64,000 bases of DNA from Ascochyta rabiei (Eukaryota > Ascomycota > Dothideomycetes > Pleosporales > Didymellaceae): contig NC_082406.1 in the NCBI RefSeq assembly GCF_004011695.2, forward strand, positions 1,364,001 to 1,428,000. Reading direction: 5' to 3'. The position numbers and the translations under genes were made by a program. The notes beneath the pieces are model-generated. The model saw nothing but the letters and a program-made list of their open reading frames with translations. It searched no databases and was not told the DNA's origin. Positions 11,725-25,652 of this stretch are shown here, in pieces. Within the stretch, counting starts at the first letter, position 1, and the number at the start of each line of letters is the position of its first letter.

Positions 11725-13105
11725 CCACCCCCACTTCAGCTCAGCACACGAGGGTGCAAGTGCAATCGACCCCTCGAACCTCACCATGAGCGGGAGCATG
11801 AACATCAACAGCCAGTTTGGATCGACCAGCTACGTCCACGGCGCTGCAAACATCGCAGACGACGAACTTGCAGACTCACTGGGATTCAACGGTTTCGGCC
11901 AGGACAACCTGAACCAGCCAGACTTGTTCCACTCCAATGCCAACGCCTCGAACATCAACCAGATCTACTCCAACACCCCAGACGATCTGCCCATCCAAAG
12001 CCCTTTTGTGCACCCGGGCGGCTTTGACTTCAACCAATACCAATCTGGACCCCAAAGAATGGGCTTCCCCAACAGCATGCAGACCAGCTCGATGCGACAC
12101 CGAATGGCCATGAGCAGGACTGGTTCTGACACCCGCACCCCAATGTCGCCAAAGACTCCGGCCATGGCCAGCCTTCACCTTGGCACACCTGACTCGGGCA
12201 ACTTTGCATCTCAACCCATCATGACCAACATGCACCGTCATCAGAAGAGCGTGTCTGGACAGTGGGAAGGCACGCCTGGCAGCGCTCACTCGTGGATCGA
12301 CTCGCCCACGCAGTCACCTCACACAGCATCGTTGCACCACCAACAGATCAACGAGGTCATGCACGGCAAGCATGCGTCCTTGCCTAACAAGGTCGACATT
12401 GGTCAAACCCAGGACGCGAAGAAGCGCCGTCGCCGCGAGTCCCACAACCTTGTTGAGCGTCGTCGTAGAGACAACATCAACGAGCGCATCCACGATCTGT
12501 CTCGTCTCGTACCTCAGCATCGTCTCGAGGACGAAAAGATCCGCAAGCACATCAACAACAATGGTCCCCTCTCACCAACAATGGGTGCCACTGGTATGTC
12601 GCCACCACAAGCCACATCCTTGCTGGCTGGTGGTAGTGGCAGACGAGCTGCTGGCAACATCACCCAAGGCTTGCCCATGGAAGAGAAGGACAAGGGCCCA
12701 AACAAGGGGGATATTCTCAATGGAGCCGTCAGCTGGACTCGTGATCTCATGTGGATGTTGTACAAGAAGATGGAGGAGAATGAGGAGCTGGCCGCCCGCC
12801 TTCGACAGGCTACTGGGGAGGAGTGGCCCGAGATGACCGAAGACGAGAAGCGCATGAAGACTGAGATCTTGGAGGCCGTCGAGAAGAACGGTGCCGGTAC
12901 TTTTCGATACTCTCGTGGCCCAGGCTCTGGCCTTCGAGTGCCCAAGCACACTACCCTTGCTGGCGAGCCTTTGTCCGGCCTGTCGCCTCAGAGCCTCAGC
13001 CCTGGCATGCAAAGCACAGGCAGTGGCTCCGGCTCCAACCAGCAACAGTACTGGTCGAATCAAGCTCTCAAAGAAGAAGACGAGTACGGCATGGACATGG
13101 GTTGA
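11432..13105 (+). CDS. bHLH transcription factor with long loop insertion
   Basis: Continuous frame of 557 residues from ATG 11432 (MYYETILTVPQADALF) to TGA 13103-13105. The N-terminal ~330 residues are disordered and rich in N, S, P and Q, with 12 consecutive Asn codons at 11690-11725. At about residues 330-350 is a basic region RRRESHNLVERRRRDNINERI. Its His-Glu-Arg spacing (HNLVERRRR) is that of class B bHLH proteins that bind CACGTG E-boxes. Helix 1 ends near RLVPQH and is followed by a roughly 60-residue low-complexity loop. Helix 2 is GDILNGAVSWTRDLMWMLYKKMEENEELAARL, merging into a short coiled coil. A nuclear regulator; target genes cannot be told from sequence. The frame stays open upstream of the ATG and CTGAC...CAAG at 11449-11466 resembles an intron end, so the true N-terminus may lie in an upstream exon. 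Confidence 0.85.
11690..11725 (+). repeat. AAC trinucleotide repeat coding 12 Asn
   Basis: Twelve uninterrupted AAC codons inside the disordered N-terminus of the bHLH protein. Confidence 0.95.
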
Positions 13106-14381
13106 GCGCTTCCAGACTCGATTCCCTTCCCGATGCATCTTTCCTTGTCTCTCACTCGGCTTTTCGATTCCATGATACCCCGCGATACCCCGCATCCGTT
13201 TCTGCATCTGCAGATGCACTTACTAGACCCAAGTGGCGAAGAGAGTCCGATGCCCTGGACCATCATGTTCGAGCTTGCCAGATACGCTACTGTGATCACA
13301 CTTCGACACCATCTACACATGTCGCCTGTCTCTGCTGGCCAAGGATGGACGGCAGTCGCACTCTGCAGCTTGCATCCCATCACTTCCCATCTCCTTACAT
13401 AATATGTCTGGCCACACTATGGCTTCATCGCACAGTTGGCGTCTGCAACACACCTCACTATGGGGCCCGCATCATGAAGCAAGGATGGTTGTCCGAGCTT
13501 CAGACGAGGACCTATTGTCTTCATGTTCTGTTTACTTCATCACCCATTCCATCTCGTTTGTCAGGCTTGACAGATTGCATGGGCAGGCGTGTGTCGGTGT
13601 TCAAGGTCCGTCGCTTCTCCATGAGGGCAGACGCCACAGTCCTCGGACGAGGCAAGTCTGCCCATTGTCTTTTCGCAGGCATGCTTTTGCGATTCTGCTG
13701 TTGTCTCAATGATTTACTCTATTGTGGTATCTGTTTGCTAGCGCCAATAATCATATTCATGCAACCATCGCCCTTTTCCTGGCTCCGTCTGTGCTTGTGT
13801 GAAACCATGTGTGCCCAGGGCAAACCAAGGCTCACCCGCCACCTTGTCCATCAGGAATGGCAAGGCAACCGAAACCGCGTCTGTCCTCCAAGCCACCCAG
13901 GCAGAAATCGTCATAGCATGGGTCCCGCGCTGCCCAAATCCGTCTCATTGCCACTCGCACGACGCAGTCGCATCTTGACCTGCTTGCTTTTTTGTTTCCT
14001 TGTTCCTTCCTGCTCAAGACAGGGTAGGGTCAGTGAGTGAGCTTGGATACCTGTTCCAACGCCTCTCCTTTTCTCTTCCCTCTCTATTTATCCACGTCTT
14101 GACTCTGTCTGACCCTGATTCTGACTCTGACTCTGACTCTGATTCTGATCTCTGATTCTGATCTCTGATCTTGTCTATCCCTTACTCTCTGCATTTTCAC
14201 TTTGGGACTTTTGCTGCATTCAGAGATGGAGATCCTGCCTGGCCTACCCCAACCTAACCCAACCCAACCCAAACCTGATCTGATCTGATCTGATCTGATC
14301 TGATATAACCTGCCACCGTTCAATACCCATGGTTGCGTGTCTGCATCTGCGTCTGCGTCTGCAGCATGCACGATCGCAGTA

Positions 14382-14424
<43 letters not shown>

Positions 14425-16240
14425 AGGCAAGGCGAATATGAAAGTGGCGTAGGTGGAGGAGCCACCCCAGTCGTGTGCCATGACTGCAATGCATGTATCC
14501 ACTTCACTGCGCGCACAAACCCCCCAGCGCAAACCCGCATGATGGCGTCGCAAAGAACAATCGCGCACCGCAGCAGATGACGCGCAGCGCCACATGTCTC
14601 TACCCCTCCTGCTGAACCCTCCCTCCTGCACCCACACTCCAAAAGGGGGACAGGGACGCGCCAGCCGGCCCCGTGGGATGCCTGCGTGCTTTTTGGCTGG
14701 CTCAGCAGCTATGTGCACACAGACACGCACAGTCGCGGATTATGACGACTTGCAGCACGGACTTGGACAGTGTGCTGGGGTCAGTTGGGACCGGGGAGGA
14801 CGTTGGAGGTGGGAGGGCACGAGACGCTTTGGTAGCCGTGCAGTTCGGGGTAGGAGGAACTGCGGCACGATGGGGGTTGGGGAGGTGTTGTGGGCACAGA
14901 AGGGGGGGCCTGCGCTGCTGTGAATGATAGCTAGCCCGCCCGCCCGCCCGCCCCCTGATGGATACTGCAGTGGAGGCAGAGCAAGAAGCGTAGCACGCAA
15001 CCGAGTCATGTCACTATCCGAGACAGGTAGCTCAGCAACGCTCCAACGGCCGGCACGCCACCCAGTCTTGTCTGGCAAGCTACCCACCCGTCGACATCGT
15101 CGTACACTGACTGACCAAGGCAACCACAGCAGGCAAGCCAATCAAGCCCAGCGGAAGGTCCTCGACAGTATGCAGCGCAACCAGCGTCCCTGGCATGCGC
15201 GGGCGCATAGTACCATGATTATGATATCGGCCTTTGCGTGCCTGCTATCGCACTGCAGCAGGAGCATTAGCATGACTTCCCAAAGCCACTAGCAAGCAGC
15301 CTGCGCCAATCCCTAGTCGCGAGCTGGGTCCTTGGTAGCGATATCAAAAGACCCACTACCGATTGCACCGCATCATTTCCCCCATCTCGCACCACCTCGT
15401 CTCGACGTTAGCTCGCGGGATGCCACCCACACACGGATCTGATCGCATCATCCGGTCGCTTCTGTTTCAAGCCTGCAGTGCACGGTGGGCGCAAAGCTTG
15501 GTAGAGTTTGCGTAGCAGAGTCCTTGTTGGTAGCTAGGGTGGAGGATGAGGGGTCGTTCGGTAGTGTCAGCGAAGACTGTTGTGTGACGTTGCACCCTCT
15601 CGTCTTCCGATCGACAAGATCTTGCCCGTATCTGATCCGTGGGGGGTGGTGGACGTCTCAGTTGGGTCATCGGTGGTGGAAGAAGCAGTGCTTGCGGTGC
15701 AGAAGCGCTGGTTGTGCAAATCCGAGTTGGCAGCCAAGGAGCCTGGCGTACTGACGCGATCGTGATGAAATCAAGTTTATTGAGGTGCGTATTATGAACT
15801 GCATCCGGTGCCTATTGCAGATATCAAAGAGTACTTGCCACGCTGTGCGACCTGCACTGCCTGGGGGGCTCACCTGTTGTGGCGCATCCGGGTACAACGA
15901 CCCTGTCGTCTACAGCATATGTCAATCTGTCAGTCATACTATGTCTTTCCCTTTGCTCTTTCCGATAACATCCCTTTACTCCAGATGCCAGCCCCCTTTG
16001 CCGAGACTTTGTCCCGCATCAATTGTGTCCAGAGGAAAAGTGGCTGGTAGCCTGTCAAACCTGCAGCCCTAGACATGAAGGCTCCACTGGAATCCCGCTG
16101 ACGACATGGGCGTCGGCTGATATGGTAGGCGTGCCCAGAGGGGAGCGTAGGACGAGTCGGTGGTTTCTCGGTTGCTCGGTTGGTGCCGAACCAGTGTCCA
16201 GGAGACTAAGACCCTTCATTCCGACAGTGAAGGGGCAAAT
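13106..16240. other. Intergenic region between the bHLH gene and COX19
   Basis: Contains the 3' untranslated region of the bHLH gene, then simple repeats: TCTGA-type units (about 14108-14175), CTGAT units (about 14275-14305) and a 38-nt GA tract (14385-14422). A 312-codon open frame at 13102-14040 has no ATG at its start and a Cys/Leu/Arg-rich composition like no known family, so I do not call it a gene. Nothing else supported. Confidence 0.55.
14385..14422. repeat. GA dinucleotide repeat, 19 units
   Basis: Uninterrupted (GA)19, preceded by CTGAT and TCTGAT short arrays between about 14108 and 14305. Confidence 0.93.
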
Positions 16241-17157
16241 CTAGGAAGTGCGGGGTTTATCGTTCCCTTGAGGTTGCGGCGGATGGGCTGGGGTTGCAGT
16301 CGGAGTAGGAGCACTGGGGCCGCCGCCGTCCTCTCCGAAGCCGAGGTTCTTGAATGAATCAGGAGCCATGAGATTCCTGTGGGCACCAATCGAGTCAGTG
16401 ACATGTTCTTCCTGATTCTGTTTGGGGCAGCGATGCGCTTTGTTCGGATGCTGCCGACGCAGTGCAACGGTGATGTGTGGAGATGTGGATATCGTTGAGG
16501 GGGCAACTGTCCCGTAGAGGACAGTGTCGGAGCGCTGGTGGACGGAAAGGGCTGGCAAGCGACCGATTTGACAGGCCAGACGTTTCAGATCTGACAAGAG
16601 ATGAGGAATGAGGGCTGCTGCATCTCTCCCTTGCGTGCGCGCAGCTTCCAGGCCCAATGTTCCCAACGACCTGGTTCGAAAACTTTGACAGGTCGGTGTG
16701 ACAAGCTCCTCTTCTCTCCCTTGCTCTCGCCAAGGGGTGGGGCCCTGGGAGATTGTCGCAACGAGACAGGCTGTGTGGAGAGGAAGGAAGATCCGGTACG
16801 TACCGATCCATCCGACAGGACAGGTATGCCTTGGACAGATTGCGGCATTCAGAGTCGTTGGTTCCACGGTGTGATTTGATGCACCTGAGGTAGGATAGCA
16901 TCATGTCCTTGCACTCGCCTGGAATGCAGCGTCAGTCGCTGCGCGGTAGTGTGGTGGATGGACGAAGCGTACCGTCGTGATCGAGCGGGAAAGAGCCGCG
17001 CTCAGGACTGCGAAGATGGTATCAGCGGAGGTGGAGCAAGACAGGGAGGGCCCAGGGGACAGGTAGGTTTGGCTGTGGGAAATGCAGCAGATGCAGCAAC
17101 GTACGGATTGGGCTTGATGACTTTTTGCCCGAGACCGGCGCCACCAAAAGAAGCCAT
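16241..17157 (-). CDS. COX19: Cox19, copper-binding twin CX9C protein for cytochrome c oxidase assembly
   Basis: Four exons on the minus strand: 17105-17157, 16973-17007, 16804-16918 and 16241-16376, giving 339 nt and 112 residues. The N-terminus [32 protein letters not shown] is the Cox19 signature. It is followed by two CX9C motifs, CKDMMLSYLRC and CRNLSKAYLSC, which form the disulfide-bonded helical hairpin (CHCH fold) imported into the intermembrane space by Mia40. Then come RMDRNLM and an FKNLGFG segment, and a Pro/Thr-rich tail that is probably disordered. Cox19 works with Cox11 in copper delivery to Cox1. Introns are 97, 54 and 427 nt; the last is unusually long. All donors begin GTACG. 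The call is very sure because every exon carries family-diagnostic residues. Confidence 0.95.
16377..16803 (-). other. Long intron 3 of COX19 (427 nt)
   Basis: Donor GTACGT at 16803 and acceptor CACAG at 16377-16381. No coding exon is needed between RMDR and NLMAPD. I saw no clear embedded RNA gene. Confidence 0.8.
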
Positions 17158-17780
17158 GACGTTGAAAAGAAATCGTGGTCGGCGTAGTGTTGGTAGCCGT
17201 GTGGGCGTGTGGGCGTGTGGGCGTGCGGTCGTGTAGATGGATGGATGGATGGATGGTTGGGTGTTGGTCGAGTGAGCTCTGATTAAAGTCGCGCGCGAAC
17301 CAACGAACCATCAGAGCGGAGCGTCCCGCAGTGGCGCGCCATTCCTGCAGTTCGAGATGACGTGACGTGCAGCACCGTTCCTGCACCACAACCAAGCACA
17401 CAAGTTCTCAGATCAAGCTTGTCATGCAGAGTCGGCAGAGAGTATGAGCTGGTGTGCCCTCTCTTGGTTCCGTCCAGCACCGCTAGTGTTCAGGCGAGCT
17501 GGTGGCTGAGTGCGTCCTCTCTGCCCATGCTGCACCTCGGTTCCCTGTGGCTGGTGTCTGTGGAAGCTTGACACCTACCTAGGAACGATGGCTCGCCCTC
17601 CCATGGCAAAAGCAGCTGCAAAACAGACGCCTCGACTGGATGTCGAAGCAACAAACGCCTCGAATGGATATCGAATTAGACTCGAGAACTCTACCCAAAG
17701 CGGCTAGATCCCCCGCGGCTCCGCATCCAACAGCTCCCCCACCGCGACCTACACCCGTCTGAGCATGTCCGCACCACCCA
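17158..17780. promoter_or_regulatory. Divergent promoter region between COX19 and NPR3
   Basis: A 623-bp divergent intergenic region. It contains GTGTGGGC-type and GATG short repeats (about 17200-17255) close to COX19. No other gene is visible. Core promoter elements cannot be fixed by eye. Confidence 0.5.
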
Positions 17781-20450
<2,670 letters not shown>

Positions 20451-20951
20451 GATAGAACGTCGAATTCAGGGCCTAGCCGTAAGCACGACACAAGCAGCTC
20501 CGGGTTGCCCAAAGGGCGGCAATGGTTAGGATCATGTGTATTTCGCATGCTATCAACAGTGGTTTTAGCGTGAATGCTAGTATACCATTTGTGCTTCTTT
20601 CACCATCTCAATCTGTTTTGCAAATTTGGCTTGTCTTCTCGTTCACACACCGTGTCGCGACAAGCCCTACATTGGTTCGTCTGGCAGAAAGCTGTTACTG
20701 TATCTCAGAATGTGGTGGTGTGTACCCCGCCGCGCCTCAGCCACCCGGGCAGCCACTCAGGCAGCCACTTCGATGTCATAGCCTCAAGAGAATGCTCCCA
20801 AAACAATCACCACAGTGACTCCCAATACACTCGACTCGACTGCGCCCTTCCGCACGCTCGTGTTTGGCTGCCCGCATAGTGTGAGTTACCGCCCTTGCTT
20901 GAGTCATCGTCTGCCGCGTATTTTGTGCCTTTTTCTTGCTTTGTTGCCTGT
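20451..20951. other. NPR3-TRL1 intergenic region
   Basis: About 500 bp holding the 3' end of NPR3 and the promoter of TRL1, both on the plus strand. No gene or RNA recognised. Confidence 0.5.
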
Positions 20952-23654
20952 ATGGCAGCTTCTTTCCGTAAAATATCCCCGCTCCTGCTTGTTCAAACTG
21001 CATTGCACTCGACGTCGGGCTCACGTCTGCGCCTCCACCAGACGCTCCATACACTAAAAGCACCGGCGCAGAAACCGTCATCCCTTATCGTCCGCCTCAC
21101 CACCACCGCAACCATGGCCCATCGCGACCGCGCCCCGTTCGTGGCTCAGGACCCAAAGGAGACCACAGCACTCATCCACTCGTTGCAAGCGCATGAGGGC
21201 AAGAAGGGAAAGGGTGGCTTCTCGGTCAAGAAGCACACATTCACCCTGCCCAATGGCCGGACCGTCGACTCGTGGAAGATGAACGACTGGGACTACAAGA
21301 AAGAGCACCTTCCCACATACGCGCGAGGCCTGTTCACATACACCAACCTTGACGGAAACAGCGAGATTGCTGTACGAGGCTATGACAAATTCTTCAACCA
21401 TGGAGAAGTCAGTAAAACGGAATGGAAAAATGTCGAGCGGAACACCAGAGGGCCATATGAGCTGAGTGTGAAGGAGAACGGCTGCATCATCTTCGTCTCT
21501 GGTCTCGACGACGACACACTACTGGTCTGCAGCAAGCACTCCACAGGCGCACGCGGTGATGCCGAGCTCAGCCATGCGTGTGCAGGCGAGCGTTGGGTGG
21601 AGAGGCATATTGCGACCGTGGGAAAGACGAAGGAAGATCTTGCGCGAACATTGCGGGCAATGAACGCAACACTGGTGGCTGAGCTGTGCGACGACGAGTT
21701 CGAAGAGCATGTCCTCGCATACACACCCGACCAGGCTGGTCTGTACGTTCACGGCATTAACCTCAACCTGCCCGAATTTGCGACATATCCTGGGCACCTG
21801 GTCGACAAGTTCGCAGATGAGTGGGGAATGAAAAAGGTCGTTTATGTCATCGAGGACGACATCGCCAAAGTCAAAACGTTTCTGGACAAGGTCGCAGAGA
21901 CTGGCAACTACAATGGGCGCGACACCGAAGGGTTTGTCATCCGATGTCAGGCACGAGCAACCGACGGTGCGCCCTACGAGGATTGGTTCTTCAAGTATAA
22001 GTTCGAGGAGCCGTATCTTATGTACAGGCAGTGGCGTGAGTGCACCAAGGCTATGATTGCTGGTAAGCCTCCACGCTACAAGAAGCACAAGGCCATCACC
22101 GAGGAGTACTGCGACTTCGCGCGCAAGAAGTTCGTGCAGAACCCCGGGCTGGCGAAAGCTTACAATCATAACCACGGTATCATCAAGTTGCGTGATGATT
22201 TCCTGTCATTCCGAGGCACCACAGGCGCAGAGATTATTCAGCAGGAGCTGAACAACGGTGCACAGGAGAGCAAGTCGGTCAACAGAAACATTGTGCTTGT
22301 GCCGATCGCGACCATCGGCTGCGGCAAGACAACTGTTGCGCTTGCACTGGTGAAACTGTTCGGATGGGGCCATTTCCAGAACGACAATGTCAAAGCAAAG
22401 AAGGGTCGAGGCCAGGTATTCGCTGACACCATCTCGTCACTGCTCATCACCAACCCTGTCGTCATTGCCGACCGCAACAACCACCAGAAGCGCGAGCGAG
22501 ACCAAATCATCAACGATATCTCACGCACCGTGAAGGATGCTCGCTTTGTTGCACTACATTATGTTCACGAGCGATCAAATTATGATGCCATCCGGGACGC
22601 GACACGGAAGCGTGTGCTCGATCGCGGCGACAACCATCAGACCATCCAGGCCGGATCAAAGGGTTCGGGTGAAATTATCGAGATTATGGAGGGCTTCATG
22701 CATCGCTTCCAGCCTCTCGATCGCTCAGAGGCTCCTGACGATCTCTTCGACCTCGTCATCAACATCGACCCTGTTCTCGACTCACGCCAAAATCTGGAGA
22801 CAATTATTGGCAAGATGGCGGAGACGTATCCTGCGCTGTTCGAAGGTAGAGAAATGCCTACTGATATTGACATGGACGAAGCAATCCAGTGGGCCATGAA
22901 CGACTACACACCCGACTTCAAGATGGACCTGTCGCGAGGTGGGAAAGCCGGGCCAAAGAGCCAACAGCTCAACAACAACCAGATCCTCCAGAACATGCAG
23001 AAGAGCGACGGCGGAGGCGCGAATGGGGGGAAACAGTCGCAGGGTGATACAAGGTCCAAGAAAGCACCGCGCATGGAGTACTTTTCCGTCAAGCTAAGTG
23101 CTTCCCGTGTAAGCTCAATCCTCGATGCTGTGTTCAGCGAAAAAGGCCCCGAGGCTGCGCGTCTCTACAACCATCTGAAGCAGCAGCGTCGTGTTCAGAA
23201 TGAGTTCCACGTCACGCTCATCCACCGGGCTTCAGCAGCTCAAAACCAGCCATACTGGGACAAGCTGATCAAGCTGAACGACACAGTCCAGACGACAGCC
23301 GCGAATGGAGGTGCCGGGGAACCTGAATTAGGCAAATGCGGCGTTCTCATGGAGCGCTTGATTTGGGACGATCGCATTATGTGCTTTGTGGTGCGTCTCA
23401 ACGGCTCCAGCACGCTCCAGTTGGAAAGTGAGGCGGGCACGACGACCGAGGAGCTGATATTTGAGACTGTCAATCCAATTGCGCACGTCACTGTTGGTAC
23501 GGCAAACCAGAGCATCAAGCCCAAGGAGAGCAACGACCTGCTGCAGCGATGGCTGAACGAAGGTTCCGGCGCGGAGACCGGCATTGGAGAAGCCATTGTC
23601 AAGGGCAATGTGGTGCTGGATGGAAGCGTCCGAGGTGTACTGGGACGACTGTAG
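20952..23654 (+). CDS. TRL1: Fungal tRNA ligase (adenylyltransferase-kinase-cyclic phosphodiesterase)
   Basis: Intronless. Two candidate ATGs: 20952 (900 residues) and 21114 (846 residues; MAHRDRAPFV in a strong ACCATGG context). Numbering from 21114: the ligase domain has nucleotidyl lysine K120 in SVKENGCII. The polynucleotide kinase domain has a P-loop GCGKTT with K405. The C-terminal cyclic phosphodiesterase domain carries two HxT motifs, HVTLIH (H699) and HVTVGT (H791). This is the full architecture of yeast Trl1 (827 residues), which heals and seals tRNA exon halves after intron removal and, in yeast, joins the unconventionally spliced HAC1 mRNA. The 54 residues between the two ATGs are basic, Ser/Leu-rich and without acidic residues, like a mitochondrial presequence. 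Works downstream of the Sen endonuclease, whose Sen54 subunit is also encoded in this window. Confidence 0.95.
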   Translation: MAASFRKISPLLLVQTALHSTSGSRLRLHQTLHTLKAPAQKPSSLIVRLTTTATMAHRDRAPFVAQDPKETTALIHSLQAHEGKKGKGGFSVKKHTFTLPNGRTVDSWKMNDWDYKKEHLPTYARGLFTYTNLDGNSEIAVRGYDKFFNHGEVSKTEWKNVERNTRGPYELSVKENGCIIFVSGLDDDTLLVCSKHSTGARGDAELSHACAGERWVERHIATVGKTKEDLARTLRAMNATLVAELCDDEFEEHVLAYTPDQAGLYVHGINLNLPEFATYPGHLVDKFADEWGMKKVVYVIEDDIAKVKTFLDKVAETGNYNGRDTEGFVIRCQARATDGAPYEDWFFKYKFEEPYLMYRQWRECTKAMIAGKPPRYKKHKAITEEYCDFARKKFVQNPGLAKAYNHNHGIIKLRDDFLSFRGTTGAEIIQQELNNGAQESKSVNRNIVLVPIATIGCGKTTVALALVKLFGWGHFQNDNVKAKKGRGQVFADTISSLLITNPVVIADRNNHQKRERDQIINDISRTVKDARFVALHYVHERSNYDAIRDATRKRVLDRGDNHQTIQAGSKGSGEIIEIMEGFMHRFQPLDRSEAPDDLFDLVINIDPVLDSRQNLETIIGKMAETYPALFEGREMPTDIDMDEAIQWAMNDYTPDFKMDLSRGGKAGPKSQQLNNNQILQNMQKSDGGGANGGKQSQGDTRSKKAPRMEYFSVKLSASRVSSILDAVFSEKGPEAARLYNHLKQQRRVQNEFHVTLIHRASAAQNQPYWDKLIKLNDTVQTTAANGGAGEPELGKCGVLMERLIWDDRIMCFVVRLNGSSTLQLESEAGTTTEELIFETVNPIAHVTVGTANQSIKPKESNDLLQRWLNEGSGAETGIGEAIVKGNVVLDGSVRGVLGRL

Positions 23655-24192
23655 ATTAGTCGTGGGCGACGCAGGTTGGTTTCTCGCGAGCAGTTTGTGG
23701 ACGACACGGTCGGCGTTCACTCCGAGAGTGCGAAACGTTCAGAGAGATCCAAGTCAGCGATAGGAAAAGTATGTTGAACAGGCCACGACAACAATAGGGT
23801 TTTCATGAACCGACAAGCAAGATAGCATACATGGCGTTTAGCGGCAGCATCTGAGCTACTGCGTTCTAGGAGCAGGTCGAGAAGTAGCACGCTTGCACGA
23901 AGCACGGTACCTACCTCGACAACCTTTTATGGTGATGATAAAATCATCATGCATTTTCTGCACACTATCTGTGCATTGGGTGTTTCTAGTTTCACAGCAA
24001 GTTGTCGTCATGCATAATCGCGTGTCATTATTCTGTTCGAGGTGAGGCCCAGTGAATGGTCCTTGCTTCTTCAGACACGTGCAGTCACCCGCTGCGACCC
24101 AGCTCGTAGCTCCCCAGCCAACAACGACTCGAAGACTCGAGGCGCGAAGTGGCCGATCCGTTTCCTCGCGCACACGCGACCGCAGATCGCAA
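23655..24192. other. TRL1-TEX1 intergenic region
   Basis: About 540 bp, 3' region of TRL1 and promoter of TEX1. The TEX1 reading frame is open upstream of its ATG but contains no earlier in-frame ATG. No other gene seen. Confidence 0.5.
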
Positions 24193-25234
24193 ATGGCGCC
24201 TCCCTCACGCGCGCGATCGGTGGGGAAAAGCTCCTTCTCGCCCGCCTTTTCTCGACTCAAGACGTCCGCATACGTCGATGTGCTCCGCCCGAACGCCTCG
24301 GTTTCCGCATCGCACTATGTTCGCACAATCAGCTGGAATGCATCGGGCACGTTCATAGCGACCGGCGCCGCAGACCGTACATTGCGCATCTGGAATCCCG
24401 AGAAGACGAATGTCAAGAACTCGACAGACCTGCGCACACCGGGCGCACCAGCTGCGACGTCACTCGAGCGCGTCGCCTTTCACCCCATCAACGAGAATGA
24501 GCTCGCAAGCTGCAGCACAGACGGCATGGTGAGATTCTGGGACATACGGTCAAAAGCGAGTGTAGGTGAAGTACGAGTCGGCGAGCAGCCCTTCACTCTA
24601 GCATGGGCCCCAGATGGCAACGGGATAGTCGCAGGGCGCAAGGTATGCTCTCCAGTCACCATACCCCACTCTCGCCATGCTGACCTGGCAGGATAACGTT
24701 CTCGTCTCGATTGACCGCACCGCCCTCCGCACCCTCGCCGAGCACCGCCAGCCCGTCCAGACCAACCAGTGCGTCTTTGACTGGTCCGGCGCACATCTCT
24801 TCCTGACCTCGGGCGACGGCAGCATCAAAGTCGTCGACTACCCCTCCTTCACCCCAGCCCTAACCCTCAATGCACACACGTCCTCATGCTACGCCATCAG
24901 CATGTCACCCTCGGGCGAATACCTAGCAGCCGGTGGCGGCGATGCGCTTGTGTCGTTGTGGGATACACAAGAGTGGATCTGTGTGCGGACGTTTGACCTC
25001 ACCAAGGAGCCTGTCAAGAGCGTGGACTTCAGCTTCGACGGCAGCTACATCACCGCGGGCAGTGATGACAAGGACGAGAAGAAGATCAAGATTGCGCATG
25101 TCGAGTCAGGCGAGGTGGTGCACGAGGTCAGCGTAACAAGCGCGAGTAGCGTGGTTAGTTGGCACCCGTGTCGCTATGTATTGGCCTACTCGGCGGAGGC
25201 GCAGGGATTGAGGATTGTGGGGGGTATCAGTTAG
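24193..25234 (+). CDS. TEX1: THO complex subunit Tex1/THOC3, WD40 protein
   Basis: Two exons, 24193-24642 and 24692-25234, around a 49-nt intron (GTATGC, branch CTGAC, acceptor GGCAG). Product is 330 residues. WD-type repeats can be followed: VRTISWNASGTFIATGAADRTLRIWN, ERVAFHPINENELASCSTDGMVRFWD, FTLAWAPDGNGIVAG, CVFDWSGAHLFLTSGDGSIKVVDY, YAISMSPSGEYLAAGGGDALVSLWD, KSVDFSFDGSYITAGSDD and SSVVSWHPCRYVLAYS. This order and the final segment match THOC3/Tex1 rather than other WD40 families. In yeast and metazoa the THO complex couples transcription to mRNA export in the nucleus. Length is close to human THOC3 (351). The start is the first ATG in frame and the upstream part of the frame has no ATG. 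Confidence 0.88.
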
Positions 25235-25652
25235 GCTTCACAGAAGAGCACGGAGAAGAGGATACAGACGGGAGGCATAGCGTGGAGGCACAGGAGAAGG
25301 ACAGAGAAAGGAGACTGAAGATTTAGGCAGGCACGAAGCTGGTTGAGCGTCAAAGAGCTCAGAGAAAAAGAGCATCTGAGATCAATTAGACAACCCAGCT
25401 TATCCATCAAGAGCAGGACGACATTTGGAGGCCAATATTCGCACGAAGTACCCCATCCATGCCACCACACACAATTGGACATAGCCTCCCAGCGCATCCA
25501 CAGATCACGGTGGACGTCCCGCGGCTAAATTTAAAGCCGTGACGCCATCATGGGCCCGGGTCTGTAAGCAGCAAACCAGCGATCCATTCCTAGCACTCCG
25601 TGACCCTCCATAACTCTCGCTCCTGAAGACACAAGCGAAGCATCAACCAAGA
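25235..25652. other. TEX1-dehydrogenase intergenic region
   Basis: About 420 bp of 3' and promoter sequence. No gene recognised. Confidence 0.5.

Noticed and set aside
13102..14040. 312-codon open frame directly after the bHLH stop codon
   Set aside because: It starts with TTG rather than ATG, overlaps the bHLH stop and has a Cys/Leu/Arg-rich composition without any domain; most likely 3' untranslated sequence.
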